From: Chromera velia
Lineage: Eukaryota > Sar > Chromeraceae
Length of the DNA stretch: 26,812 nucleotides
Direction: 5' to 3'
Assembly (NCBI GenBank): GCA_018398765.1
Contig: JAHBMJ010005824.1
Coordinates: 37,501 to 64,312, forward strand
Part shown: positions 17,891 through 26,745 of the stretch, piece by piece
Numbering within the stretch: the stretch's first letter is position 1
Layout of the letters: every line of letters starts with the position of its first letter
Made by a program: the position numbers and the translations under genes
Notes under the pieces: model-generated
Told to the model about the DNA's origin: nothing
The model's database searches: none
Seen by the model: only the letters and a program-made list of their open reading frames with translations

Positions 17891-19457
17891 GATCCCCCCC
17901 GGCCACAGACAAGAAAATCGCGTCCCCGCGATCAGTCAGACACATTCGAGCATGTATGGAAAGGGAAAAAAGGCGAGCAAAAGGACACGATCAACCATGC
18001 AGACGTAATGTAAACCTATGTAACCAATAGAACACCTTTAAGGAGATAGTCAAAAATATCTAGACGCGAAAGCTGACAAGCAAAAAAGTTTCCTCCCATT
18101 GACGCAAGTTAATCAGATTAATGTGCGCAAAGGTACTATCACCATTACCTTGCCGGCAACGCCAACCCGCCAGGTCTTTCCTCGAAAAACCTATTTTAGG
18201 GACGTTGGCTTGCTTGTGGCCTGCAAAAGCACACCATCTATACCAAATGGCAGAGCCCATCACTCGACGGCCGCAAGCTTCCCAATGCAAGGTCTTACAT
18301 TTCTCCAGTTTTCCATTAACCTCTCAAATCTCCGCGAAAGAAAGAACGAGACAGAAATGCTAGACAGAAAGAGCGACAGACAGTAAGACACAGTGAGGCC
18401 TGTGTGGTATCCGTATGCTCACATACACGCATGCCTCCCCATGCTGATGCATGCACTCGCAGCCGTTTACTTTACTTTTTCTTTTTTTTTCTTCATCTCT
18501 CTCTCTTTCGCTCTCTTACCTTTCGTTCCCGCTTCGCTTTCTTCTCACTGTCTTCTTTTCTCTTCTGAGCCGCCAGTCTCGCAGCAAATTGAATGCGGCA
18601 AAGTCAGACAAGCGAAAGCAGCTACAGCGAGGCAAGAGGAGAAGGACTCACACTTTGAACAACACACTCTGCATGACAAGAGTTCGTCTCGATGCAACCA
18701 GTGGAAAAGGCGGCCCCAGCGAGAAGACAGAGAAGCAAACGACTGAAACTGGGAAAAGAAAAGAGCAGACCGATCGACCTTCTACTGAGCAATAAACAGA
18801 CAGACTCAGAGGGACACGTGCGGCCAACCAAAGAACTAACGGGGCAAAAGTTCCGGTATGCACGTACACGTATACACGCTCCCACCACATCAGATCTTCA
18901 CATTCACAAACAGGACAGTATCAGAGGGCACCGGAAGGCAGTAAATTAGAAAGCGGAGACGGCGTTAATGCAAAAATTCTAAGAGGGACAGACAAGCGCA
19001 TTCCAACAAATGTTCACTCTTCAAACTCTTACGCACTGCGACTGTTTCTTTTTCCTCTCATGTCTCTTTCATGCTGCCTTCATTCCCCTTGAAGCGAGAC
19101 GGAAAAACAAAGCAACTCCACACCTCCGTGGTTTCAAAACAAAGACGCAGATCAAACACCACTAACAACAGACTAAGCGAAAAGAAAGATGCGGAACCAG
19201 CGGAAAGAAAGAGGTGGCTAACTTCGTTTTCCGACTTCGTTTCACTTGCTCCCACTCTCTCTCTCTCTTTCTTAGACCGGCCTGCTGGAAGGAAGTGGGC
19301 GACAGACAGAACAGTACACTTACAACAGATCCCCTTCCAGTTCTCTTTTCTGAATGCAAGTAGACGGGCAGACCGAGGGACGAACAAAACATGAAGAGAT
19401 GGCGAAAGTCTGGATACAAACTGGGACAAGCAACCGAAAGAACTGGCTTCACCATAA
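17891..19457 (+). other. Interior of the LTR-flanked element
   Basis: The longest stop-free stretches encode no recognisable domain. One plus frame at about 18100-18360 (VNQINVRKGTITITLPATP...) and another at about 18570-18790 (KLNAAKSDKRKQLQRGKRRR...) look somewhat protein-like and could be relics of captured sequence. There is no zinc knuckle, DSG, DD or DDE motif. CT-rich runs occur near 18478-18560 and 19255-19275. Confidence 0.5.
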
Positions 19458-19898
19458 TGCTTTGTCCCTTCTGTCCGGCCACCTTATGGCATCCAGACAG
19501 AAGGTAAAGCGAGGATAAGAACCTTAGAAAGAATCTGATCTAGAAGAGGAACGTGAGCAACACTCACTCAGGTAATAGTTTACAGAAAGTTTATCTCTAG
19601 AGCGATCTGGGATTCCAATCAGCTGGATTTATTCTATCATACGAGGTTTCTGCTCATTCCTCTCTCTCAGACTCTAGAGCTCTCTTGATCTGTGACGAAC
19701 AGACATCAGACTCAAACGATGCTATCCGTTGCTTGAGTAACATGTTGCATGCTTGAATATAAAGGTCAGACTTAATCGACTTCAACAACTTTGATTAACG
19801 TGCGTGACATGTATAAAACAAAGTGTGGAGCCTGGCTCATTCAGATATACAGTGCATGCGAGGGTCCAGAGGGCGGCGCCACAGGGTAGGACTCCACA
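19458..19898 (+). repeat. Second LTR of the non-coding element (441 bp)
   Basis: Counterpart of 17430-17890. The TATA-like ATATAAAGG is at 19757-19765. About 20 bases present in the first copy are missing near 19826-19840. Confidence 0.88.
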
Positions 19899-19902
19899 GT
19901 AC

Positions 19903-20170
19903 TCTTAGGGCCCCCAGAATGTGCTCGCCAGGGCGTGAGCCTCCCCCAGTCCACTCCTAGGTCCACTCGGGGAGCACATCGAAACCCATCGAAGCCTGGG
20001 CCCCCAAGTCAGGGGAGCGTGCGCCTCCTTATTTTTTACCCAAGTTGCCCGTCAAAGCATAAGCCTAACTCAGTATACCCAAGCAGCCTGTTAGAGTGTG
20101 AACCTCCCTTAGTCCACCCCAGAGTTCTTGTTGGCGCTTGTTGGTGCTCGAGCCTCCCTCAATTACTGTA
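19903..20170 (+). repeat. Gamma-type satellite units, diverged
   Basis: Recurring words GCGTGAGCCTCCC, CAGTCCACTC, CATCGAAGC, GCCCGTCAAAGCATAAGCC and TAGTCCACCCC follow the same order as in the better-preserved gamma arrays at 21100-21440 and 22045-22765. This resumes the array interrupted by the LTR-flanked element. Confidence 0.75.
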
Positions 20171-20320
20171 ATGCCTTAGCTCTTGGGGGACGATGTTCCT
20201 GGTATATTGTTGGAGGACGTCAGGTCCCAAGGGGAGGGGGCGCCGGGATATGATGGGAAGAAGGTGCAGGAGCGGGAGCGCAAATGCTGAGGTCAGAGTA
20301 AACTGTTTTTGTTGCTTTCT

Positions 20321-20830
20321 GAGTGTTGTGCCCTGGAGATGGGCCTGCCTATGTTTTTGTTTCTCTGAGTGTTATGTCCTAGAGATGGGCCTTCCTCTAT
20401 TTTGTTTCTCTGAGTGCATGTTGTGTCCTAGAGATAGACCTACCTCTGTTTTGTTTCTCTGAGTGTTGTGCCCTAGAGATGGGCCTTCCTCCGTTTTATT
20501 TCTCTGAGTGTTGTGCCCTAGAGATGGGCCTTCCTCTGTTTTGTTTTTTTAAGTGTTGTGCCCTAGAGATGGGTCTTCCTCTGTTTTTGTTTCCCTGAGT
20601 ATTGTGCCCTAGAGATAGGCCTACCTCTGTTTTGTTTCTCTGAGGGTTATGCCCTAGAGATGGGCCTTCCTCTATTTTGTTTCTCTAAGTGTTGTGTCTT
20701 AGAGATCATGGGCCTTCCTCTGTTTTTGTTTCCTTGAGTGTTGTACTCTAGAGATGGGCCTTCTTCTGTTTTGTTTCTCTGAGTGTTATGCCCTAGAGAT
20801 AGGCCTACCTCTATTTTGTTTGTCTGGAGA
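20321..20830 (+). repeat. Alpha satellite: ~45-bp tandem repeat, about 11-12 copies
   Basis: Units read GAGTGTTGTGCCCTAGAGAT, then GGGCCTTCCTCTG, then TTTTGTTTCTCT. Starts at 20321, 20367, 20412, 20461, 20505, 20551, 20597, 20642, 20687, 20736 and 20781 give spacings of 44-49 bp, mostly 45. Because 45 is divisible by 3, repeated-peptide frames persist on both strands, but they are by-products. Irregular units carry 4-bp insertions (GCAT near 20415, CATG near 20707). Confidence 0.95.
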
Positions 20831-21090
20831 TCAAAGGAGAGTGGAGTTGGCATGCAGAATCAGATGGAGAGGGAGATAGCGTCGGCGTGCGATTGCATAG
20901 AGAAGGAGATGGAGTTGGCAAACGGATAGAGAGGGAGCTTGAGTCGGTGACGCTGTGTAAATGGAGAGGGAGATGGCGTCAGCGTGCGATTGGAGAAGGA
21001 GATGGAGTTGATAAGGGGATGGAGAAGGAGATAGAGACGATGCGTCGATGGAGAAGGAGATAGAGTTGGTATACGAATGCATAGAAGGAG
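20831..21090 (+). repeat. Beta satellite: GGAGATGGAGTTGG-type tandem units
   Basis: Purine-rich units of about 35-40 bp built from GGAGA(A/G)GGAGAT followed by GGAGTTGG, GGCGTCGG or AGACGATG and a GTGCG(A)-type word. Spacing is less regular than in alpha. It follows alpha directly and is followed directly by gamma. Confidence 0.85.
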
Positions 21091-21094
21091 AGCT

Positions 21095-21440
21095 GGGGTT
21101 TTCTCAGTCTACTTGAGGAACCCATCAGAGCCTGGGCATCACCCAGTATACCCGCGCCGCCAGCCGGGGGATGGGCCTCCCTATGCCTCTCGCGGTCCAC
21201 CTAAGATGCCTAGCAGAGCGTGTGACTCCCTCTTTCTACCTAGGGAGCCCGTCAGAGCATGAGTCTCTCCCAGTCTACCCAAGATGCCTGTCAGAACGCA
21301 AGACTCCCTCTTTCCACTCGGGGAGCCCGTCAGAGTATGAGTCTCTCCCAGTCTACCCAAGATGCCCGTTAGAATGCATGACTCCCTGAGGCTCTTTCTT
21401 CCTAGCCAAGGGAGCCAATCAGAGCATGAGCCTTTCCTAG
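21095..21440 (+). repeat. Gamma satellite: 78-bp tandem units
   Basis: Units contain GCCCGTCAGAGCATGAGTCT, CTCCCAGTCTACCCAAGATG and GTGACTCCCTCTTTCTAC. The unit has a half-unit symmetry: two GCCCGTCAGA words about 40 bp apart, one followed by GCATGAG and the other by ACGCG. A frame reading GSPSEHESLPVYPRC persists because 78 is divisible by 3. Confidence 0.92.
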
Positions 21441-22044
21441 TCCAGCAGATGGGGAGGGAGATTAACGATGTGTGGATGCGAAGGGAGATAGAGCAAGTGT
21501 GCGACTGGAGGCTGGGAGAGATGGAGTCGGCGTGATCAAGATGGACCGGGAGTCGGCGCCGCGTGGATGGGATGCCTCCATTTTGTTTTCTTTGACTGTT
21601 TGTGCCCTAGAGATTGCTAGAGATGGGCCTGCCTCTGTTCTATTTCTTTGAGTGTTGTTCATACCCTAGAGATGGGCCTTCCTCTATTTTGTTTCTCTAA
21701 GTGTTGTGCCCTAGAGATGGGCCTACCTCTGTTTTGTTTCTCTGAGTGTTGTGCCCTAGAGATGGGCCTTCCTCCGTTTTGTTTATCTGGAGATCAAAGG
21801 AGGGTGGAGTTGGCGTGCGGAATCTGATGGAGAGGGAGATGGTGTCGGTGTGCAGTTGGAGAAGGATAGAGCCGATGCGCGGATAGAGAGCGAGATGAAG
21901 TTGGTGAGAGAATGGGGAGAGAGGTGTTGTTGGTGGGTGGATAGATAAAGAAATGGAGTTAGTAAGCGGATAGAGAAAGAGATTGAGACGATGCATGGAT
22001 GGAGAGAGAGATGGAGTCCGTGTGTGAATACATAGAGGGAGAGC
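21441..22044 (+). repeat. Second beta-alpha-beta block
   Basis: Beta units at about 21446-21570, about five alpha units at about 21580-21790 (with an internal partial duplication of the GAGAT word near 21612-21626), then beta units at about 21795-22040. The junction TATCTGGAGATCAAAGGAG(A/G)GTGGAGTTGGC between alpha and beta (21782 onward) is almost the same as at 20819 onward, showing that the alpha-beta junction itself was duplicated. Confidence 0.9.
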
Positions 22045-22765
22045 TGAGGGCTTCTCAGTCCACTTGGGGAACCCATCGGGGCTTGGACACCACCTTGTAT
22101 ACCCGCTCCATCAGTTAGGGGGTGAGCTTCCCTATGCCTGAGCCTCTCTCAGTCCGGCCAAGGTGCCTGTCAGTACGCATGACTCCCTCATTTTTGCTCA
22201 GGGAGCCCGTCGAAGCATCAGTCTCTCCTGGTCCACCCAAGATGCCCATCGGAGCGCGTGACTCTCTCTTTTCACCCAGGGAGCCCGCCAGAAAATGAGT
22301 CTCTCCCAGTCTACCCCGGTCCACCCAAGATGCCCATCAGAGCGCGTGACTCCCTCTTTCTAGTCAGGGAGCCCGTCAGAGCATGAGTCTCTCCCAGTCT
22401 ACCCAAGATGCCCGTCAGAACGCGTGACTTCCTCTTTCAACCCAGGCAGCCCGTCAGAGCATGAGCCTCTCCCAGTCTACCCGAAATGCCCGTCACTGCC
22501 AGGGCTGTCAGGACCCGTGACTCCCTCTTTCCATCCAGGGAGCCTGTCAGAGCATGAGTTTCTCCCAGTTCACCTAATTAAGATGCATGTCAGAACGCGT
22601 GACTCCCTCTTTCTACTCAGGGAGCCTATCAGAGCATGAGTCTCTCTTAGTCTATCCAAGATGTCCGTCACAACGCGTGACTCCCTCTCTCTACCTAGGG
22701 AGCCTGTCAAAGCATGAGTCTCTCCCAGTCTACCTAAGATGCCCGTCAGAACGCGTAACTCGATG
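22045..22765 (+). repeat. Third gamma block, 78-bp units
   Basis: GAGCATGAG-type words at 22379, 22457, 22550, 22632 and 22710 give spacings of 78, 93, 82 and 78 bp; longer units carry small insertions. The CTTCTCAGTCCACTTGGGGAACCCATC entry (given here as CTTCTCAGTC and GGAACCCATC) near 22052-22078 parallels that near 21095-21127, so the beta-gamma junction is also repeated. Confidence 0.92.
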
Positions 22766-23140
22766 TATAAGTGGGGTTATGAAGTCGGCGTGCAGATAGA
22801 GAGAGAGATGGACTGAGTTTACGTTGTGATAGAGAGGGAGACGGAGTTGGACAGAGTTGGGGACCTCTCTCTCGCAGTGAGTCTCGCTTTCTCTTTCCTT
22901 TTTCTGGGTGTTGTACTCTAGAGTTGAGCCCACCCTAGACGTTCCGTGCATATGGATGTTGTATCCTAGATATGGACCAACCCATAACGGTTATTGACCA
23001 CGTATATTAACGTTGTATCCTAGATATGGACCGACCTTTAACGCATAATTCGTCTTCTTTCTGGGTGTTGTGCTTTGAATATGAGCCTCCCCTAGGCATT
23101 CCATTCATTTGGGTACTGTATCCTAGACATAGATCTACCC
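22766..23140 (+). repeat. Right, diverged end of the satellite (beta then alpha-like units)
   Basis: Beta units at about 22770-22870 are followed by four alpha-like units at about 22905, 22960, 23010 and 23065-23125. Their core becomes TGTTGTATCCTAGATATGGA in place of TGTTGTGCCCTAGAGATGGG, and the spacing is wider. Divergence rises towards the edge, as is usual for array margins. Confidence 0.8.
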
Positions 23141-23346
23141 TTAACGGATGTTTTGGTCTCAATGCAACGTGCATCAATCATGTAATCTCCCACATCATGT
23201 CGATGTATGAGTCGGTTCTTGCCTTGGTCTGTCTTTTATCCTTAATCAACGGTTTTTGCATACTAGAGGTTTTTCATTCAGGGCTATATTAGGGAGTGAG
23301 CCGATAAGACCCTAGGACTGACTGAGCAAACACAGACTCGTGCACT
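23141..23346. other. Right flank of the satellite; no gene
   Basis: No repeat unit or credible exon is seen. A short open frame exists but lacks any motif. Confidence 0.5.
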
Positions 23347-23401
23347 CGCTCAAACATACGACTAGCGGCAGGTAAGGCCGAGTTGGTTGTATGTTTGAGT
23401 G
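23347..23401. repeat. Imperfect inverted repeat, 16-bp arms, 23-bp loop
   Basis: Left arm CGCTCAAACATACGAC (23347-23362) pairs with right arm GTTGTATGTTTGAGTG (23386-23401). The two mismatches would be G-U pairs in a plus-strand transcript, so an RNA would fold into an unbroken 16-pair stem. Confidence 0.8.
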
Positions 23402-23504
23402 ATGCATTCATGCATGGAGTGGAAAAACTTCCAGACGGAAGATACTCCTACACCCCCCCCCCACCTAATACCTAATACCAGGCCCTACCTATATTTGTCT
23501 GCAT

Positions 23505-23560
23505 GGCCTGTCAAATATTTATGTATGCATGGCCCGTCAAAACGCCTGGCCCGTCAAATA
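23505..23560 (+). repeat. Three GGCC(C/T)GTCAAA words
   Basis: GGCCTGTCAAA (23505), GGCCCGTCAAA (23531) and GGCCCGTCAAA (23548), spaced 26 and 17 bp. The same word occurs at 16619 on the other side of the satellite region. Confidence 0.75.
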
Positions 23561-24053
23561 TCCCCAGCCAGATAAATTCAGCAGCACGGCGTACGTCAGA
23601 ATCGCGCGGCATGAGATTTTGCGCTGTCACATCTAAAGAAAGGCTAGAGGAAAAGTAAAGTATTAAAAATAAACAGGAATAATTTTCTAGAATGATTTCA
23701 AAACTTTTAAGAAAAAATAGATAGAAAGACACTATATATAATCTTGCACAGGAGGGATCATCAGTTAAATTAATTTCTTGTAATTTAAATTAAACACTAA
23801 TTTCTTTAAAAACAAAATAAATCAGAATATATTACAATACAATACAATACACAATTAAATTAAATAATAATTAAATACAACCAGATGCAATATGCAGCGA
23901 GTGCAACATTCTAAGTTGAATTAGTGTAACACTCATACAATACTAATACAACACTTATATATACTCATGCAACACGTACTAATATAACACTCATGCAACA
24001 CTAATACAACACTGCAACACATATATGCAACACTATAACAGATTTATATAACA
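23561..24053. other. AT-rich intergenic DNA with degenerate short repeats
   Basis: Very AT-rich from about 23630. It includes an ACAAT run (about 23833-23853) and a degenerate series built from CAACACT, AATACAACAC and ACTCATGCAACAC (about 23925-24050). No gene is seen. Confidence 0.7.
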
Positions 24054-24225
24054 CTTGCGAAATTTCTCGACACTTGCGGAAAATTCTACACTTGCGGAAA
24101 ATTCTGACATTTGTGGAAAATTCCGACTTACAAAAAATTACGACTTGCGGAGAATTCCGACTGGCGGAAAATTCCGACACATGCAGATTTAGTGACATGC
24201 GGAATTTTCCGCACATATGAAAAAC
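24054..24225 (+). repeat. ~20-bp minisatellite (CTTGCGGAAAATTCCGA) ending in an inverted copy
   Basis: About seven copies of a CTTGCGGAAAATTC(C/T)GACA-type unit run from 24054 to 24180. The last copy, near 24199-24214, is in the opposite orientation (TGCGGAATTTTCCGCA), itself a 7-bp-arm hairpin. Confidence 0.85.
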
Positions 24226-24578
24226 CAAAACTCGGACAAAAAGTTTAGTAGCACCTCAGTGACAGATTCCGGAAAGTGATTGAATCAACTGTCAAAAAAT
24301 TCCGCAACTCGTTCATTCAGGTCTTTAACAGTTGAAATCAACTAGAAGAACTCTCGGGACTTAGGTGACTTTGACTGATCAACGAACTCTGCATCACAAA
24401 CCTTCAAATACTGTGCAATTTATCAATACCTGCATCAGGGAATACCGATTTGAACTAGACTCTGCCCTCCTGTCAAAGATTCTGCTCTGCCCGGTCGATA
24501 AGAAGTCGACGAGTAGAACGGAACATGTGGTGACGCCCCTGCGAGAGTCGACCCTTCTAATCTGGAGTCAGACAACCA
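24226..24578. other. Presumed LTR or 5' leader of the second retroelement; boundaries not defined
   Basis: No coding motif is seen in the open plus frame across 24365-24889. Because the other end of this element lies outside the window, an LTR cannot be recognised by comparison. TGGAGTCAGACAACC at 24562-24576 could be a primer-binding site (it begins TGG), but I cannot support this further. Confidence 0.3.
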
Positions 24579-24880
24579 AGACAAGCACAGATCAGACCAC
24601 GAAGTGCTGCAGGAATCTCAAGCAACCCAGAGTCGGACAAGTTGGACTTGAACAGGAAGAGAACCAGAGACAAGCACAGACCAGACCACGAAGTGCTGCA
24701 GGAATCTCAAGCAACGCAGAGTCGGACAAGTCGGACTTGAACAGGAAGAGAACCAGAGACAAACACAGACCTGACCACGAAGTGCTGCAGGAATCTCAAA
24801 GCAACCCAGAGTCGGACATGCTGGACTTGAACAGAAGAGGAAACCAAGAGCAAAAACGGACTTTACCACGAAGTGCTGCC
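24579..24880 (+). repeat. 89-bp tandem repeat, about 3.3 copies
   Basis: Units contain GACAAGCACAGACCAGACCA, GAAGTGCTGCAGGAATCTCA and GAGTCGGACAAGTCGGACTT. ACAAGCACAG-type starts at 24581, 24670 and 24759 give exactly 89 bp; a partial fourth unit begins at about 24850. Since 89 is not divisible by 3, the peptide changes frame from unit to unit, so this is probably a leader repeat rather than protein. Confidence 0.95.
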
Positions 24881-25415
24881 GAAATTTGAAAATACCTGCA
24901 GAAGATTCCCTTCGAAAAAAGCAGTAGTCAAACCTGTAGGCAAGATTGAGGAATGGAAGACAACCCCAGTATCTGACGCAGTACTATACCGACGCTCAAA
25001 GGACTATTTGATACAGGACCTGAGAGAGAGAGCACGAGTGATTACAGAAAGGACCTTAGTGAGAAATAGCGCTTTCGCTCGAAGCACAGAAGGATTTGAC
25101 ATTTTCGTGCTAGACCAGTACGCTTACTCATTCAAAGCCTACAATCACCTGTTCGAACAGATCATCCAAGCCCTTGCCCTAGACAACACACCCCAAGAGA
25201 GAGTAATATCCACCTATCATCAACATCTGCCAACGTACATAGTACCCAAGGATCAATACATCTGTCCAGTGACTGACTGCGCTGATTGTCATACAAAAGA
25301 AGCCGCCGAAGATGCCTCCCGGAAACGTAAATGGACAAGTGAAGGCGAAAGCAAAGAAAGCGGCAACACCAAAACCGAAAGCAGCAGCAAAAGCAAAGCC
25401 GAAGGTACAGCCTAA
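24831..25415 (+). CDS. Upstream ORF of the second retroelement, unknown, without ATG
   Basis: The frame is open from after TGA 24828 to TAA 25413-25415, but contains no ATG; the first near-start codon is GTG 24873. The peptide is plausible protein: VGKIEEWKTTPVSDAVLYRR, DYLIQDLRERARVITERTL, DIFVLDQYAYSFKAYNHLFE, then a Cys cluster CPVTDCADCH, then a Ser/Lys/Glu-rich end. I recognise no domain. It overlaps the gag frame starting at ATG 25312 by about 100 nt, one frame off. It may be an N-terminal part of Gag separated by a frameshift, or an extra protein such as some Gag-like elements carry. Its fragment of an 89-bp repeat unit at the start suggests that translation begins downstream of the repeats. 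Confidence 0.5.
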   Translation, partial: TEEETKSKNGLYHEVLPKFENTCRRFPSKKAVVKPVGKIEEWKTTPVSDAVLYRRSKDYLIQDLRERARVITERTLVRNSAFARSTEGFDIFVLDQYAYSFKAYNHLFEQIIQALALDNTPQERVISTYHQHLPTYIVPKDQYICPVTDCADCHTKEAAEDASRKRKWTSEGESKESGNTKTESSSKSKAEGTA

Positions 25416-26745
25416 AGCAAAAGGACTCGCAAAGGCAGCAGCGGCAAAACCCAAGATGATCAACAAACAACCTAAAGCAAAAGCCGCCCCAGAGCACGCA
25501 ATACAAGAGCAGGAGGATGTGCCTCCGAATGCACCCAAACACGGCAACCCACCTCCAGCAGAGCTACCCAGTCAGATGCAGCAACTAGGGGCGCCCGACG
25601 TCGAGATGACCGACGGCAACCCGAATGCCAGTGCTCAGACAGGATCGGAGTCAGCAGGACTGTCGTTGAAAGATGTCGATCTCTCAGTCATACTGGAACT
25701 GCAGAAACAAGGGATCGCATTCAACCTCGATGCTGAAGGTTAATTGGTTCCTGCACTCCAAGAAGATGAACGAAGGAAGTTGGGACAAACAGAAAACCTC
25801 TATTTCAACCAAAGAGACATGCCCAAAGTCAAACTTGACCTACCCACCTTCTCAGGAGAAAATCGAACTCAAACAAAACCATACTGGGGACGTCTCTTGC
25901 GACTAAGAGAGAGAATGAACTGGCACTTCTTTGACTTCCGAGACATCTACTTCCCTTCTACATTGACAAGGAAGGCAAAGACTTGGTATGACCAACTAAC
26001 AACCGAAAGACTGACCGGAGTTACTACTACCGCAGAACTGGGCAATCTCTTCCTCAAAGAATACGAACTGACAGAGGCAGACCAAGACTCAGCTGAGGAG
26101 AAACTGTTCACACTGAAACAAAAGCTGACCAAATCTATAGATGAGTATGCCTGCCGGTATTGAGGTCTCTGCAACGAGTGTGGGAAAGAAATAGATTCAC
26201 CTCAAGTGTCCAAACATTTCATCAAGGGACTCAGTAATGAGACGGTCAGAGTAGCTTTACGAACGAAAAACTACCCGTCCTTCCAAAAAGTATTGCTGGA
26301 CGCCAAGAAATACCTATCCGTAGCTCCTAACGTCACTTATCACATATCAGCAGCCATGGCTGAAGAAGAAGAAGACGGACACTCATAGAGACTACAGAAC
26401 CCAACCGATAGAGATGGTATATACCCACTTACCACTTTCGCTTCCCGTTTTCCCATCGGCAACATTCTCTCAGCTCCAACCCCTCAGCTACCATCATCCG
26501 GAGTCTCACTTCAAACGAGAGGGTTGTCAACCACCATCACCTCAAACGAAGTCCAAATCGCGAGTCTAGCGACTCAAATTGCCAATGAGAGAGCGTCTTG
26601 CGAGAGATGCAGAGGGACACGAGTTCATTCTACGGAAGGATGCAGCCTTCGAAACGACATCGAGTGTACCTAGTGCTTCCGCAAGGGGCACATTCGGGCA
26701 GCCTGCAGGGCCCTAGGAAGAGAGAGAGTCAAAGTTAAACTGTAA
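25312..26745 (+). pseudogene. gag: gag of a second (Ty3/gypsy-like) retroelement: basic Ala/Lys/Pro segment, Gag domain, two zinc knuckles
   Basis: ATG 25312 (GAAGATGC context) opens a frame that runs to the TAA cluster at 26743, with stops at 25741 (TAA), 26161 (TGA), 26386 (TAG) and 26671 (TAG). Residues 8-55 are Ala/Lys/Pro-rich, like histone H1 tails. A Gag domain spans about 25826-26385: LDLPTFSGENRTQTKPYWG, TLTRKAKTWYDQL, GNLFLKEYELTEADQDSAEE, LTKSIDEYACRY and KHFIKGLSNETVRVAL. Two knuckles follow: CERCRGTRVHSTEGC (C-x2-C-x5-H-x4-C, about 26609-26653) and CxxCFRKGHIRAAC (about 26665-26706), the latter split by TAG 26671. Gag would form the particle and bind RNA. This family differs from the chromovirus, being Lys-rich with two knuckles and no RGG tail. 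Any pol lies beyond the window. Confidence 0.75.

Larger units (their letters stand above)
17430..19898 (+). mobile_element. LTR-flanked element without recognisable coding capacity (probable non-autonomous LTR retrotransposon)
   Basis: Two direct repeats (17430-17890 and 19458-19898) enclose 1,567 bp. Both begin TG (TGCTTTGTCCC) and end CA (GACTCCACA). The 4 bases GTAC precede the first copy (17426-17429) and follow the second (19899-19902), as a target duplication would; including the shared next base the match is 5. No gag, protease, RT or integrase motif appears in any frame of the interior. This fits a LARD- or TRIM-like element mobilised in trans. No clear primer-binding site (the first LTR is followed by GATCCCCCCC) or polypurine tract is visible, so the priming mode is unknown. 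It sits inside the composite satellite. Confidence 0.8.

Noticed and set aside
18060-18386. Protein-like frames on both strands inside the LTR-flanked element
   Set aside because: No ATG in good position, no recognisable domain and no splice signals; kept only as a note on possible captured sequence.
21095-22765. CRISPR-like array
   Set aside because: The 78-bp units are contiguous and similar throughout, with no unique spacers, and the context is eukaryotic.
20193-22799. Repeated-peptide frames on both strands, such as GSPSEHESLPVYPRC units
   Set aside because: The 45- and 78-bp unit lengths are divisible by three, so frames persist across units automatically. Units carry stops and indels, and no start or conserved frame is shared across blocks.
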